DNA of 64,000 nt from Phreatobacter aquaticus (GCF_005160265.1 NZ_CP039865.1:372001-436000); one strand, 5' to 3'; counted from the first letter of the stretch, positions 5,854 to 15,146 are shown. Numbers and translations are program-made. Notes: generated by a model from the letters alone, not told the origin.

Positions 5854-8433
5854 TTACTGCTGCGGCTGGGTGGGAGCTGGGGCCTGGCCCTGCTGCTGTT
5901 GCTGCTGCTGGGCCAGCAGATCGGTGATCCGGCGCGCCGTGACGCGACGGTTCTCGACCGAGGCGCCTGCCGTCTGCACCCGCGGATATTGCGAGCCATA
6001 GCCCTGCGTCGTCAGGTTCTCCGGCGGAATGTTGAAGTTCCGCGTCAAGACCTCGGCGACAGCCTGCGCACGCCGATCCGACAACGACATGTTGTCGGTG
6101 TCGTTGCCGACCGCGTCGGTATGTCCCTCGATCAGGAACACCTCGTTCGGATTGGCCTGGATCGCCTGCCCCATCGCCTGGGCGAGGGTTGCGAGACGAC
6201 GCGACTGTTCCGGCGAGATCTCCCATGAGCCCGTGGCGAAGTTGATCGTGTTGACGTCGACCGAGCGCGTGTAGGCGCGCAACGACGGACTGCGACGAAC
6301 TTCATCCAGGGTGTAGCGGCGCGGGATACGCGCCACCGGCGGGGCCGACAGGGCCTCGTAGATGCCACGCTCGTCGGATTCGTCGGCGTCGACGATATAG
6401 GTCTTCTGCGGCATCTCCATCTGGGGCGGCGGCAGGATGACCACTTCGGAATAGGCCGACGGCGGACCGCGGAACGAGTTGTCGATCAGGATCACCTCGC
6501 GGCCATCCGGATAGCGGCGCACGCGCCGAACCAACTGGCCGTACTGATCGGTGACCGTGATGACCCGCACGCCGCCGGGGCGATCATAGAAGGTCATCAC
6601 CTCGTCGCCGCGACGCTCCGAACGCATCGGCCCGCCAAGATCGCGGAACCGGGCATTCTCGTCATAGCGGATATAGGCGCCGTTATCGTCGCGCACGATG
6701 GTGCGACCCGGCTCCTGGATGACCATGACGCCATCGCGGCTGAACTCCTGCCGACGCTGGCGCACGTCGTCGTAGCGCCTGAGACCATCCGCCGCGATGA
6801 ACCCGCCGACCAGACCTGCCGCGCCGCCAATGGCGATCGCAGCTGCCGGGCTGATCCGCGGACCCGTGCGCGGGGGAGGAGCGGGCGGCATGCCACCTGG
6901 AGGCCCTGCGAAGCCGGGCTGGCCCGGCTGGAATCCAGGTTGCCCCGGCTGGGCCTGGAAGCCCGGCTGGCCTGGGATCGGAGGCTGCCCCTGACCGGGC
7001 GGACGTTGGCCGAACTGGCCAGGCTGGCTCGGCTGGCCAGGCTGACCCGGCTGTGCCTGGAAGCCCGGCTGGCCTGGGATCGGCGGCTGCCCCTGACCGG
7101 GCGGACGTTGGCCGAACTGGCCAGGCTGGCCCGGCTGACCCGGGATCGGGGGCTGACCCGCCTGACCCGGAATGTTCGGCTGGCCTGGAACGATGCCCGG
7201 ACGACCCGGAATCGGCGGCTGCCCGGCTTGACCAGGAATCGGCGGCTGGCCGGCCTGTCCCGGAATGTTCGGCTGGCCTGGAACGATGCCCGGACGGCCC
7301 GGAATCGGTGGCTGCCCGGCCTGACCGGGGATCGGCGGCTGCCCGGCCTGTCCCGGAATGTTCGGCTGGCCCGGAACGATGCCCGGACGGCCCGGGATCG
7401 GCGGCTGTCCAGCCTGACCCGGAACATTGGGCTGGCCGGGAATCGGCGGTTGGCCGGCCTGACCAGGAATATTCTGCTGGCCGGGGACACCCGCCGGCCG
7501 GCCGATCTGGCCGGGAGCACCGGGCGTACCCGGCGGCAGGTTCGGCTGACCGACATTCGGCTGGCGCTGGATCTGCCCCGGCTGACCCGGAATCGGCGGA
7601 ACCGACCCTTGCGGGACACCACCGGGCTGGCCAGGCTGGCCCACCACCGGGCGACCGCCGCCGGGCGGGATCGGAGGTTGACCCGGCGTGTTCGGCTGAC
7701 CGAAAGCCGGACGACCTCCCTGGCCACCCTGGGCTGGATTAGGCTGGCCCTGCTGCGGCGGATTGCCCGGGGCGACCGGACGCGGAGCGCCCTGCTGCTG
7801 TCCGAACGCGCCGGGCGGCGGAGACTGTCGGCCCGGTGTGCCCTGCTGCTGGCCGAAGGCACCAGGCGGCGGAGCCTGACGGATCGGCGCAACCTGCTGG
7901 ACAGGCGGAGCCTGGCGGGTCGGTGCGACCTGCTGCACGGACGGAGCCTGACGGATCGGTGCAACCTGCTGGACGCTCGGCGGCCGCGGCTGCTGCACCG
8001 GCGGCGCCTGGCGCTGCGGGAACGCCTGCTGCGGTGGCATCTGTCGTTGAAACGGCTGTCCGCCCCCCTGAGGCTGGCGCGGCTGCACGAAGCCTGAACC
8101 TGCCGGAGCCCGCGGCGGGATCGGCTGCGCGATCGGTGCCTGCCGCTGCGGCGGCGGGGCCTGACGCTGCGGCTGGCTCATCATCGGCGGCGGAGCCTGG
8201 CGCTGAGGTGCCTGTTGCGGCGGGGCCTGGCGCTGCGGCGCGGCCTGCTGGGGTGCAGCCGGACGTTGCTGACCCTGCGGGGGACGCTGGCCGGGCCGTG
8301 GATTGTTGGGATCGAACGCCTGCGCGAGAACGATGGGCTCGGCCAGCGTCTGGGCATGGCCCAGGCCGGGTGCTCCGGCAAGCAGGACGGGCAAGATGGT
8401 ACCGGCAAGCAAGAAATCGCGGGTTTTCGTCAT
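5854..8433 (-). CDS. OmpA-family outer-membrane/peptidoglycan-binding protein with Pro/Gln/Gly-rich repeats
   Basis: A protein of about 859 residues. A Sec signal (MTKTRDFLLAGTILP...GLGHA) is followed by several hundred residues of low-complexity Pro/Gln/Gly sequence, then a glycine-rich hydrophobic segment (AAAIAIGGAAGLVGGFIAADG), a conserved region with VIQEPGRTIVRDD and VITVTDQYGQ, and a C-terminal OmpA peptidoglycan-binding domain (IEGHTDAVG, SLSDRRAQAV, GYGSQYP, ENRRV). The low-complexity part includes a 31-residue unit (GQPNIPGQAGQPPIP...GRPGIVP) repeated about three times and a 29-residue unit (GQFGQRPPGQGQPPIP...) repeated twice. The frame continues upstream to 8802, but only the Met at 8433 is followed by a signal peptide; GAAGG precedes it. 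Probably spans the periplasm to tether envelope and peptidoglycan. Confidence 0.85.
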   Translation of the reverse strand: MTKTRDFLLAGTILPVLLAGAPGLGHAQTLAEPIVLAQAFDPNNPRPGQRPPQGQQRPAAPQQAAPQRQAPPQQAPQRQAPPPMMSQPQRQAPPPQRQAPIAQPIPPRAPAGSGFVQPRQPQGGGQPFQRQMPPQQAFPQRQAPPVQQPRPPSVQQVAPIRQAPSVQQVAPTRQAPPVQQVAPIRQAPPPGAFGQQQGTPGRQSPPPGAFGQQQGAPRPVAPGNPPQQGQPNPAQGGQGGRPAFGQPNTPGQPPIPPGGGRPVVGQPGQPGGVPQGSVPPIPGQPGQIQRQPNVGQPNLPPGTPGAPGQIGRPAGVPGQQNIPGQAGQPPIPGQPNVPGQAGQPPIPGRPGIVPGQPNIPGQAGQPPIPGQAGQPPIPGRPGIVPGQPNIPGQAGQPPIPGQAGQPPIPGRPGIVPGQPNIPGQAGQPPIPGQPGQPGQFGQRPPGQGQPPIPGQPGFQAQPGQPGQPSQPGQFGQRPPGQGQPPIPGQPGFQAQPGQPGFQPGQPGFAGPPGGMPPAPPPRTGPRISPAAAIAIGGAAGLVGGFIAADGLRRYDDVRQRRQEFSRDGVMVIQEPGRTIVRDDNGAYIRYDENARFRDLGGPMRSERRGDEVMTFYDRPGGVRVITVTDQYGQLVRRVRRYPDGREVILIDNSFRGPPSAYSEVVILPPPQMEMPQKTYIVDADESDERGIYEALSAPPVARIPRRYTLDEVRRSPSLRAYTRSVDVNTINFATGSWEISPEQSRRLATLAQAMGQAIQANPNEVFLIEGHTDAVGNDTDNMSLSDRRAQAVAEVLTRNFNIPPENLTTQGYGSQYPRVQTAGASVENRRVTARRITDLLAQQQQQQQGQAPAPTQPQQ
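6960..7460 (-). repeat. In-frame tandem repeats within the OmpA-family gene
   Basis: Coding repeats of 93 nt (31 residues, collagen-like GQ/PPIPG pattern, around 7140-7440) and 87 nt (29 residues, around 6940-7130, two copies). The DNA copies are nearly identical, so slippage or recombination could change copy number while preserving frame. Boundaries are approximate because shorter PIPGQ units flank the blocks. Confidence 0.7.
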
Positions 8434-8591
8434 GGCCTCAACCTTCTGCGCCGACGCCGCACCGAGGGGTACACGTCGCGACATGGCGTCGATCACGAGG
8501 CACAATATGGACCGAATGACGACGCGCGCGGGTAAAGGTTGTGACACGCCGGAGAATTCGACGCCATATGGATGAACGGCCGTACAGGAAC

Positions 8592-8616
8592 GGACCGGCG
8601 CATGGCCGGTCCTTTT
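8592..8616. terminator. Hairpin between permease and OmpA-family genes
   Basis: An 8-bp stem (GGACCGGC / GCCGGTCC) with a 5-nt loop, then TTTT on the plus strand. Both flanking genes are on the minus strand, where the T-run is absent. It lies 25 nt past the permease stop and may act as an RNA 3' stabiliser or weak terminator for it. Confidence 0.4.
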
Positions 8617-8641
8617 CTGTGGGTACGGAACCTTGCCGCGT

Positions 8642-10240
8642 CTAGATAGTTGCTGACACCCCACGCTCCACTTCGGGTGGGGTCGGAGCCGGCTTGGCCG
8701 CCACCATGCTCTCGGAGCGCGAGCACGCATAGAGCAGACCGGCGACAATCGCATAGGCAAGCGCGACCGACGGCGTCCGGGCAAACCCGACCGCCTCCCC
8801 ATGCATGAAGCCGAAGAAGGTCAGCACTGCTCCCGCACCCGCGAAGGCCGCGGCATTGACGAATTTCCGCTCGACGATGAACACGCCGATCGCGCCGAGG
8901 ACCAGTCCGGTGATGATCGCGCCGCCCGCCATGATCTCCAGGCCATGATAGAGCACGCCGACCTGGCCGAGCTTGTCGAGGCCGACCTGCGCGGCGCTGG
9001 TTCCGGCGGCGCCCAACGACCCGTCGATCAGGACCTTGGCCCAGGCGGCCAGATGTGGCGTCAGTGCCAGCACGACGGCGGGCGCATGGCTCTGCGGCGT
9101 GGTCTGGAAGGCCTGCGCGCCGATCAGCATGCCGATATAGAGCAGGATCGGCGAGATCGCGACGACAGGCACAAGCGCCGTCAGCAGCGCGATGATGCCG
9201 AACCAGGCCATCACCAGCACGCTCGCCCCGGTCAGGGCTGAATAGCCGATCCGCCCGCCCATCGCCTTCCAGCCGGGGTGGCCGATATAGACCGCGTTGA
9301 TGAAGGGGTTGCCCATCAGGCAGCCGATCATCGAGACGACGCCGTCGGCGGACAGAACCTGCGTGGTCGGGAAATGGTCGCCTGCCGCTTCCGCGCTCTC
9401 CACATTGTCCATCGCCTCGACGAGGTCATAGATGCCGAAGGGAATGGCGGTGACCAGGATGATGCCGAGGAACTGGAAGCCGGAGAACGTGTGTCCTATG
9501 GCCGGAATCGGCAAGGAGAAGCCGAAGCTTGAGAAGGCCTGTGCGAGCTTGTCGAAGCCGACGCCGCCCATCGGATAGCCGATGATGGTCGAGCCCCAGG
9601 CGATCAGCATGCCGACCGCGATCGCGATGAGGCCAGCCGGGATGCCGCGCGGATAGCGCACGCCGCCGAACCACGAAACCATGATGATCGCGAAACAGGT
9701 GAGCCCGATCACCGGCGTCATGAACATTTCCATGGCGGGGCGCATGGAGATGAAGGCGATGGACACGCCGGCGAGTGTGCCGAGCAGGGCCGCGCGCGGT
9801 GTCACCTTGCGGATATAGGGGGCGATGAAGCCGCCGAGCATCAGGATGATCGACTGGATGAACACCCAGGCGAGGCCTGCCTCCCAGCCCTTCACGGGAT
9901 CGCCGGTGGAGAGCGAGATCGGCAGCATGATCACGAAGGTGACGATGAACATGTGCGGCACGCTCACCCCGGATGGTAGCGCGCAGACATCGCTGCGACC
10001 GGTCTTCTGGGCGAGACGATAGGCGAGCCACGCATAGTAGAAAGTGGACAAGGCCATCATCAGGCCGAGCGCCGGCAGGATCCGGCCGAATACCAGCGCG
10101 TCAGGCATCTTCAGCACAAACCGCAGCAGGCCGGTCAGAACCAGCATGTTGACCAGAATATTGGTGCCGAAGCCGAAGAAGGCGTTCCAGTCGCCGGGCG
10201 TCCAGAGTGCCGGCTTCGATGCGGTATCGACGGATGCCAT
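8642..10240 (-). CDS. NCS2-like (xanthine/uracil/AzgA-related) permease
   Basis: A 532-residue polytopic inner-membrane protein with about 12-14 hydrophobic helices. It begins WTPGDWNAFFGFGTNILVNM and has the helix-loop motifs FGIYDLVEAMDNVESAEAAGD and GNPFINAVYIGHPGWKAMGGRIGYS, which resemble the substrate-binding half-helices of NCS2/AzgA nucleobase transporters, although this branch is divergent. AGGAG precedes the start. It lies 34 nt downstream of a biuret hydrolase-like gene on the same strand, so the likely cargo is a ureide or related nitrogen compound. Substrate is inferred from context only. Confidence 0.8.
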   Translation of the reverse strand: MASVDTASKPALWTPGDWNAFFGFGTNILVNMLVLTGLLRFVLKMPDALVFGRILPALGLMMALSTFYYAWLAYRLAQKTGRSDVCALPSGVSVPHMFIVTFVIMLPISLSTGDPVKGWEAGLAWVFIQSIILMLGGFIAPYIRKVTPRAALLGTLAGVSIAFISMRPAMEMFMTPVIGLTCFAIIMVSWFGGVRYPRGIPAGLIAIAVGMLIAWGSTIIGYPMGGVGFDKLAQAFSSFGFSLPIPAIGHTFSGFQFLGIILVTAIPFGIYDLVEAMDNVESAEAAGDHFPTTQVLSADGVVSMIGCLMGNPFINAVYIGHPGWKAMGGRIGYSALTGASVLVMAWFGIIALLTALVPVVAISPILLYIGMLIGAQAFQTTPQSHAPAVVLALTPHLAAWAKVLIDGSLGAAGTSAAQVGLDKLGQVGVLYHGLEIMAGGAIITGLVLGAIGVFIVERKFVNAAAFAGAGAVLTFFGFMHGEAVGFARTPSVALAYAIVAGLLYACSRSESMVAAKPAPTPPEVERGVSATI

Positions 10241-10274
10241 GGAACTCTCCTGCGTGTCAGGGTTGGGGTCTGGT

Positions 10275-10952
10275 TCAGGCGGCTGGGGGAAGCGTCTCGA
10301 TGAGGCTGGCTGTGGTGGTGACGAAGCCGAAAATCCCGCCCTGGGCAGCGATCATCTTCAGGCCGACCTCGTGGAACTCGTCGAAATAGGAGGCACAGCC
10401 ATCGCCGGGCACGAGGCAGCGGAAGCCCCGGTCATTGGCTTCGCGCACGGTCGTGTGGACGCAGACCTCGGTGGTGACGCCGCAGACGACCAGTGTCTCG
10501 ACCCGCCGGTTGCGCAGGATCAGTTCGAGATCGGTCTCGTAGAAGGCGCCCTTGCCCGGCTTGTCGATGACGGGCTCGCCGGCAGCCGGCACGAGGGCTG
10601 GAACGATGTCATGGCCCGGCTCGCCGCGCACCAGGATGCGGCCCATCGGGCCCGGCGCGCCGATCCGCATGGCGGGATCGCCGCGTTCCACCTTGTAGGG
10701 CGGTGCGTCGGCGAGATCAGGGCGATGGCCTTCACGGGTGTGGATCACGAGGACGCCATTGGCGCGGGCGGCCTTGAGCAGCGCGGCAATCGGACCGACC
10801 GCGCGGCCAAGCTTGGAGACATCATTGCCGAGCGCCGCACCGAAACCGCCGGGCTCCAGGAAGTCGCGCTGCATGTCGATGACGATGACCGCCGTGCGGT
10901 CCCAGTCGATGACGACCGGTGCTGGATCGGCTGAAATGCGGGCTTCGCGCAT
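10275..10952 (-). CDS. Isochorismatase-family cysteine hydrolase, biuret/triuret hydrolase-like
   Basis: A 225-residue cytoplasmic amidase of the isochorismatase fold. The catalytic triad is visible as D26 (VIDMQRDF), K131 ([10 protein letters not shown]) and C164 ([11 protein letters not shown]), with the family cis-peptide next to the nucleophile. [25 protein letters not shown] and [11 protein letters not shown] are extensive matches, from memory, to biuret hydrolase (BiuH) and triuret hydrolase rather than nicotinamidase or RutB. The product would be allophanate or carboxybiuret plus ammonia. Transcribed just ahead of the NCS2-like permease, which fits a uptake-and-hydrolysis pair. No allophanate hydrolase or cyanuric acid hydrolase is in the window. 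Confidence 0.75.
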   Translation of the reverse strand: MREARISADPAPVVIDWDRTAVIVIDMQRDFLEPGGFGAALGNDVSKLGRAVGPIAALLKAARANGVLVIHTREGHRPDLADAPPYKVERGDPAMRIGAPGPMGRILVRGEPGHDIVPALVPAAGEPVIDKPGKGAFYETDLELILRNRRVETLVVCGVTTEVCVHTTVREANDRGFRCLVPGDGCASYFDEFHEVGLKMIAAQGGIFGFVTTTASLIETLPPAA

Positions 10953-11073
10953 GACGGACCTCGGGGCTGTCCTGTCGCAGCAAGGACCAGGCCAATCCGA
11001 AGCACGTTCAAATCACAGCGAAATCTTGGCTTGTCAGTCGATGAAGGGGTAAATTTGCGGCATTATGACGCGA

Positions 11074-11083
11074 TTGTATGCAA
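11074..11083. promoter_or_regulatory. TTGTATGCAA site, possible GntR-type operator
   Basis: A near-palindromic decamer of the TTGTATnCAA type about 120 bp upstream of the cysteine hydrolase start and next to the crotonase stop. FadR-subfamily regulators commonly bind such sequences. No cognate regulator is adjacent, so this is a weak call. Confidence 0.25.
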
Positions 11084-11092
11084 CATATTCCG

Positions 11093-11908
11093 CTAGGACG
11101 GATCGACGAAGCGGGGCGCACGTTTGGCAAGATTGGCCGCGACCGCTTCCATCTGGTTGGGGCTGCCGATCAGGGCCTGCTGCTCGCGGGATTCATCGAG
11201 CAGCCCCTCCTCCGCCCCCACCTCCACGGCACGGTTGAGCAGGCGCTTGGAAGCTCGCATCGCCGTCGGGCTCTTGCCTGCGATGTCGCGAGCGAGAACG
11301 AGAGCAGCGCCCCGCGCATCCGCCTCGACGCGGGTGACGAAGCCGAGCCGCTGGGCCTCCTCCGCACCGAAGACGCGCCCAGTATAGGTCAGCTCGCGCA
11401 CCACATCCTCGCGGGCGAGATGCCGCATCAATTGAGTGCCCGCCAGATCCGGCACCAGGCCCCACTTGATCTCCATCACCGAGAAGCGCGCATCGGGCGC
11501 AGCGATCCGGATATCGGCGCCGAGCGCGATCTGGAAGCCGCCGCCATAGGCGACCCCGTGGACTGCTGCGATCACCGGCACCGGCAGTGCGCGCCAGGTC
11601 CAGGCGGTCTGCTGTGGCCGGTTGGCGATGCCATGGGTGCGCGGCACGAGATCGCCGACCCCCGCGGCCTGCCCGCCCGGCGCCATCATCGCCTGGAAAC
11701 TCTCGAAATCGAGCCCTGCACAGAAGGCTTTGCCCTCGCCGGACAGGACCACGGCCCTCAGGCCAGCCATCGTGGCGAGCTGCTCGCCAGCCTCGATCAG
11801 CGCGTCGAACATCGCGCCATCCAGCGCATTCATCTTGGCGGCGCGGATCATGCGGACATCGGCGACGCCGTCGGCAATATCGATCGCAATCCGGTCCTTG
11901 ATCATCAT
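11093..11908 (-). CDS. Enoyl-CoA hydratase/isomerase (crotonase) family protein
   Basis: About 271 residues of crotonase fold. Oxyanion-hole segments are GKAFCAGLDF and HGVAYGGGFQIALGAD; the catalytic-acid region reads MEIKWGLVPDLAGTQ, with an Asp where many hydratases carry Glu, so the reaction could be hydration, isomerisation or another acyl-CoA conversion. The frame extends to 12049, but the leader lacks family similarity; I start at ATG 11908 (AGGG 8 nt upstream), with ATG 11950 as alternative. Stand-alone gene divergent from a Bug receptor. C-terminal ASKRLLNRAVE is standard for the family. Confidence 0.82.
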   Translation of the reverse strand: MMIKDRIAIDIADGVADVRMIRAAKMNALDGAMFDALIEAGEQLATMAGLRAVVLSGEGKAFCAGLDFESFQAMMAPGGQAAGVGDLVPRTHGIANRPQQTAWTWRALPVPVIAAVHGVAYGGGFQIALGADIRIAAPDARFSVMEIKWGLVPDLAGTQLMRHLAREDVVRELTYTGRVFGAEEAQRLGFVTRVEADARGAALVLARDIAGKSPTAMRASKRLLNRAVEVGAEEGLLDESREQQALIGSPNQMEAVAANLAKRAPRFVDPS

Positions 11909-12127
11909 GGCCAGCGCCCTGTCCGCGTCAGTTGAAGGTTCGCTCTCCATCCTAAGCAGGTCGGGGATTGTGTCGACACCGCGCCGCCACCGCCATTCGG
12001 ACGGGACCGGTCCATGTGCCGGCTTCAACAATCCACGCGCATCTCTCATTTGCCTCGGCAGCCGCGCTCGCGCACGGTTGCGTCAAAAGCGGCGCGGACG
12101 CGCCGAAAGGGCATTGAGGAGACGACC

Positions 12128-13111
12128 ATGACCATCGCACGAACCCGAAAAGTGGCGCTTGCCCTCGCGTTGGCCGCAGGCATGGCGCTTACAGTGGCGC
12201 CGGTCGCGGCCCAGACATTCCCGCAGCGGCCGGTACAGGTCATTGTGCCTTTTGCGGCCGGAGGCGCGGTGGATGTCGTTGCCCGCTCGCTGGCAGACGT
12301 TCTGTTCCGGACCTGGGGCCAGCAACCCGTGATCGACAATCGGCCAGGCGCGGGCGGCATCGTCGCCTCCCAGGCCCTGGTGCGCGCGGCTGCGGATGGC
12401 CACACGATCATGGTGGTCGCCAATGGCCATCCGCTGAACCAGTTTTTCTATCCGAGCCTGCCCTACGACACCTATCGCGACTTCACGCCCATTACCCAGA
12501 TCGCCAGTTCGCCACTGGTGATTTCGGTTGCGAAGAACCAGACCGCAGCGACCCTTGCTGCGCTCGTCGAGACCGGACAGGGCAAGCCCGGTGGCGTCAA
12601 TTACGGCGTCTCCGGCTTCGGGACGTCCGCTCATCTCGCCGGTGTGCTGATCGGCGCCGTGATGAAGCGCGACATGACACCGATCCCGCATCGCTCCGGA
12701 ACGCAGGCGCTGCAATCGGTGATCACCGGCGACCTGCCCATGTCGATCAATCCCCTGCTTGAGGCTCTGCCGCAGGTGCGCGCCGGTAATGTCCGCGCGA
12801 TCGCCGTGACGACGGCCACTCGATCACCGCTGCTGCCGGATGTTGCAACCGCCGTCGAACAGGGCCTGCCCGGCTTCGACACCGGCGTGTGGTGGGGCAT
12901 CGTCGCACCGGCAGGTCTCCCTGCGCCGATCCTGGAGAAGCTCTCGCGCGACATCGCCGCGGCCATCGCATCGCCGGACCTGCGGCAACGCCTCGACATG
13001 CTGGGCGCGACAGCCGTTGCGTCGAGCCCCCAGGACTTCCAGGCCTTCATCCGCGCCGAAGCGGACAAGTGGGGCCCGGTGATCCGCGCCGCCAATGTCA
13101 AATTGGAGTGA
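12128..13111 (+). CDS. Bug/TctC-family periplasmic solute-binding protein
   Basis: 327 residues with a cleavable Sec-type signal (MALTVAPVAAQ), followed by FPQRPVQVIVPFAAGGAVDV and VIDNRPGAGGIVASQ, the two Bug signatures. The start ATG 12128 has GAGGAG upstream; an upstream frame extension to 12014 lacks a signal peptide and is rejected. No TctAB genes nearby. It precedes an exported metallo-beta-lactamase-fold protein by 73 nt, suggesting a shared operon in which a periplasmic hydrolase product or substrate is sensed or captured. Ligand unknown. Confidence 0.9.
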   Translation: MTIARTRKVALALALAAGMALTVAPVAAQTFPQRPVQVIVPFAAGGAVDVVARSLADVLFRTWGQQPVIDNRPGAGGIVASQALVRAAADGHTIMVVANGHPLNQFFYPSLPYDTYRDFTPITQIASSPLVISVAKNQTAATLAALVETGQGKPGGVNYGVSGFGTSAHLAGVLIGAVMKRDMTPIPHRSGTQALQSVITGDLPMSINPLLEALPQVRAGNVRAIAVTTATRSPLLPDVATAVEQGLPGFDTGVWWGIVAPAGLPAPILEKLSRDIAAAIASPDLRQRLDMLGATAVASSPQDFQAFIRAEADKWGPVIRAANVKLE

Positions 13112-13184
13112 TCGACAGAACATCGCCTCGCAAAATCTTCAACCATTGATAACGTGCCGCAACGGAAACCCTAGGGAGGTAGAC

Positions 13185-14162
13185 ATGTTGAACAATTCTC
13201 GCCGCGACGTCCTCGCTCTCGGAACGGCCGCCGCCGCTGCCGCCCTGCTGGCGCCAGGCGAGGTCGCGGCCCAGGCCCCGGCAGCGGCCCCCTCGCGCCA
13301 GGCTCCCGCCTTCTACCGGTTCAAGGTGGGCGACGCCGAAGTCACCGTGCTCAATGACGGTTTCGTCCCCCGCAAGGCCGAAGGCTGGGTTTCCAACGTC
13401 CCGCTGGCCCAGGTCGAGGCCGCGCTTGAGGCGGCCTTCATTCCGAAGGACGACATCCGCAACATCTATAACGTCACCGTGGTCAAGATCGGCTCACGCC
13501 AGGTGGTCTTTGACGCCGGCTTTGCCGACAACGGCCAGCCGACCACTGGCCAATTGGCCGCCAACATGGCCGCCGCCGGCATCGACCCCAATCAGATCGA
13601 CGCCGTCATCTGCACCCACTTCCATCCGGACCACATCCACGGTGTGCGCCAGAAGGGTGGCGCGCTCGCCTTCCCCAAGGCCGAGATCATGGTGCCCGAG
13701 CCGGAATGGGCCTTCTGGACCGACGAGAACCGCATCGCCTCGGTGCCCGAAGGTCGACGCGCCAATTTCGGCATCGTCAACCGGGTCTTCTCGCCATCGC
13801 GCGCCGACATCAAGCGATTCGCATGGGGCGCCGAGGTCATCCCCGGTGTCACCGCGATCGCGACGCCGGGGCACACGCCGGGCCACACGTCCTTCGTCAT
13901 CGCCTCGGGCAATGCCAAGGTGCTGGTGCAGGGCGACGTCTCCGGCCCACCGGTGCTCTTCGTGCGCAACCCGCACTGGCACTCTTCGTTCGACGCCGAT
14001 CCTCAGGTCGCCGAGGCCACCCGCCGCAAGCTCTATGACATGGCGGCCAGCGAGCGCATGCCGATCATCGGCTATCACGCGCCGTTCCCGGGTCTTGGCT
14101 ATGTCGCCAAGGACGGCAACGGCTATCGCTACGAACAGGCCCAGTGGCGCTCCACCGTCTGA
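13185..14162 (+). CDS. Tat-exported metallo-beta-lactamase-fold hydrolase
   Basis: A 325-residue enzyme with a twin-arginine leader (NSRRDVLALGTAAAA) and the binuclear metal motif HFHPDH at 145-150, plus downstream GHTPGHTSF and the C-terminal IGYHAPFPGLG His. This arrangement matches the MBL subgroup holding lactonases and quorum-quenching enzymes (AttM/AiiA-like) and other periplasmic hydrolases. GGGAGG precedes ATG 13185; the frame from 13095 overlaps the upstream Bug gene and is not needed. Exported through Tat, so it folds with metal in the cytoplasm. Substrate not determinable. It converges on the next Bug gene with only 3 nt between stops. Confidence 0.85.
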   Translation: MLNNSRRDVLALGTAAAAAALLAPGEVAAQAPAAAPSRQAPAFYRFKVGDAEVTVLNDGFVPRKAEGWVSNVPLAQVEAALEAAFIPKDDIRNIYNVTVVKIGSRQVVFDAGFADNGQPTTGQLAANMAAAGIDPNQIDAVICTHFHPDHIHGVRQKGGALAFPKAEIMVPEPEWAFWTDENRIASVPEGRRANFGIVNRVFSPSRADIKRFAWGAEVIPGVTAIATPGHTPGHTSFVIASGNAKVLVQGDVSGPPVLFVRNPHWHSSFDADPQVAEATRRKLYDMAASERMPIIGYHAPFPGLGYVAKDGNGYRYEQAQWRSTV

Positions 14163-14165
14163 GCG

Positions 14166-15146
14166 CTACTGCTCGATCCTGATCCCGGCATCGCGGACGA
14201 CGGTCGCCCAGCGGGCGATCTCGGCCGCGATATGGGCCCGGAATTCCTCCGGCGACGTCGGCCACACCTCCGCGCCCTCCTGGTTCAGCCGCTCGGCCAG
14301 TTCGGGCGCGGCCAGAGCCTTGCGGATCTCGGCATTCAGCGTCTCCACCACATCGACCGGCGTGCCGGCCGGCGCGACGATTCCGTACCATTGCGAGGCG
14401 TCGAAGCCGGGCAGCGCGGCCTCAGCCACTGTCGGCAACTCGGGGGCAGCCGCAATCCGGCGCTTCCCCGAGACGGCCAGTCCCCTCAGGCGCCCGGCCT
14501 GAGCGAGCGGCAGCACCACCGGCGCGCCTGTCATCGTCAACTGAATGCGAGCCCCCAGGAGATCGGTCACTGCCGGCCCCGTGCCGCGATAGGGCACATG
14601 CTGCATGGTGACGCCCGCCGAGAGGCAGAAAGCGGCCATGGCAATATGCGCCGCGCTGCCGATGCCGCCCGTGCCATAGCTCAGCCGGTCGGGATTGGCC
14701 CTGGCATGGGCGATCAACTCCGGCACGGAGTTCGCCGGCAAGGATGGATGCACAACCAGCACATTATGGACGGCGGCCACCAGGCTGATCGGCGCAAAGC
14801 TCTTGACGGGATCATAGGGCAGCCGCGGATAGATCGACGGGTTCACGGCCAGCGTGCCGATATGGCCCATCAGAAGGGTCTGTCCGTTCGGCCGGGCGCG
14901 TGCCACGAGATCGCTGGCGATCGCACCACCCGCTCCGGGCCGGCTCTCGATGACGAAGCCAACGCCCAGCGCCTCCGTCAGCTTCTGCCCGAGCAGCCGC
15001 GCAAGAATGTCGGTCGATCCTCCGGGCGTGAACGGCACCACCAGCGTCACCGGTCCTGACGGTGCCCAGCGAGCGCGCGCGATCGACGGCATGGCCATGG
15101 CAGCAAAGCCGGCCGTCGTCGTCGTCAAGAAGGAGCGGCGCGTCAT
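14166..15146 (-). CDS. Bug/TctC-family periplasmic solute-binding protein
   Basis: 326 residues beginning with a Tat-like leader (MTRRSFLTTTTAGFAAMAM). VTLVVPFTPGGSTDILARL and FVIESRPGAGGAIASDL are the Bug signatures. I selected ATG 15146 because a GGGGGG stretch lies 3-8 nt upstream; the frame continues to 15203 without a better site. Divergent from the LysR regulator at 15278 across a 131-bp AT-rich gap, so probably LysR-controlled. Position beside the dicarboxylate lower-pathway genes suggests an aromatic acid or tricarboxylate ligand. Lacks TctAB partners. Confidence 0.88.
   Translation of the reverse strand: MTRRSFLTTTTAGFAAMAMPSIARARWAPSGPVTLVVPFTPGGSTDILARLLGQKLTEALGVGFVIESRPGAGGAIASDLVARARPNGQTLLMGHIGTLAVNPSIYPRLPYDPVKSFAPISLVAAVHNVLVVHPSLPANSVPELIAHARANPDRLSYGTGGIGSAAHIAMAAFCLSAGVTMQHVPYRGTGPAVTDLLGARIQLTMTGAPVVLPLAQAGRLRGLAVSGKRRIAAAPELPTVAEAALPGFDASQWYGIVAPAGTPVDVVETLNAEIRKALAAPELAERLNQEGAEVWPTSPEEFRAHIAAEIARWATVVRDAGIRIEQ

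Noticed and set aside
6940-8097. Plus-strand frames opposite the OmpA repeats (385 and 229 residues)
   Set aside because: Repetitive because the DNA is repetitive; the minus-strand product has signal peptide and OmpA domain.
8434-8802. N-terminal extension of the OmpA-family protein
   Set aside because: Signal peptide starts at the Met at 8433; the extension is Arg-rich and overlaps the permease gene end.
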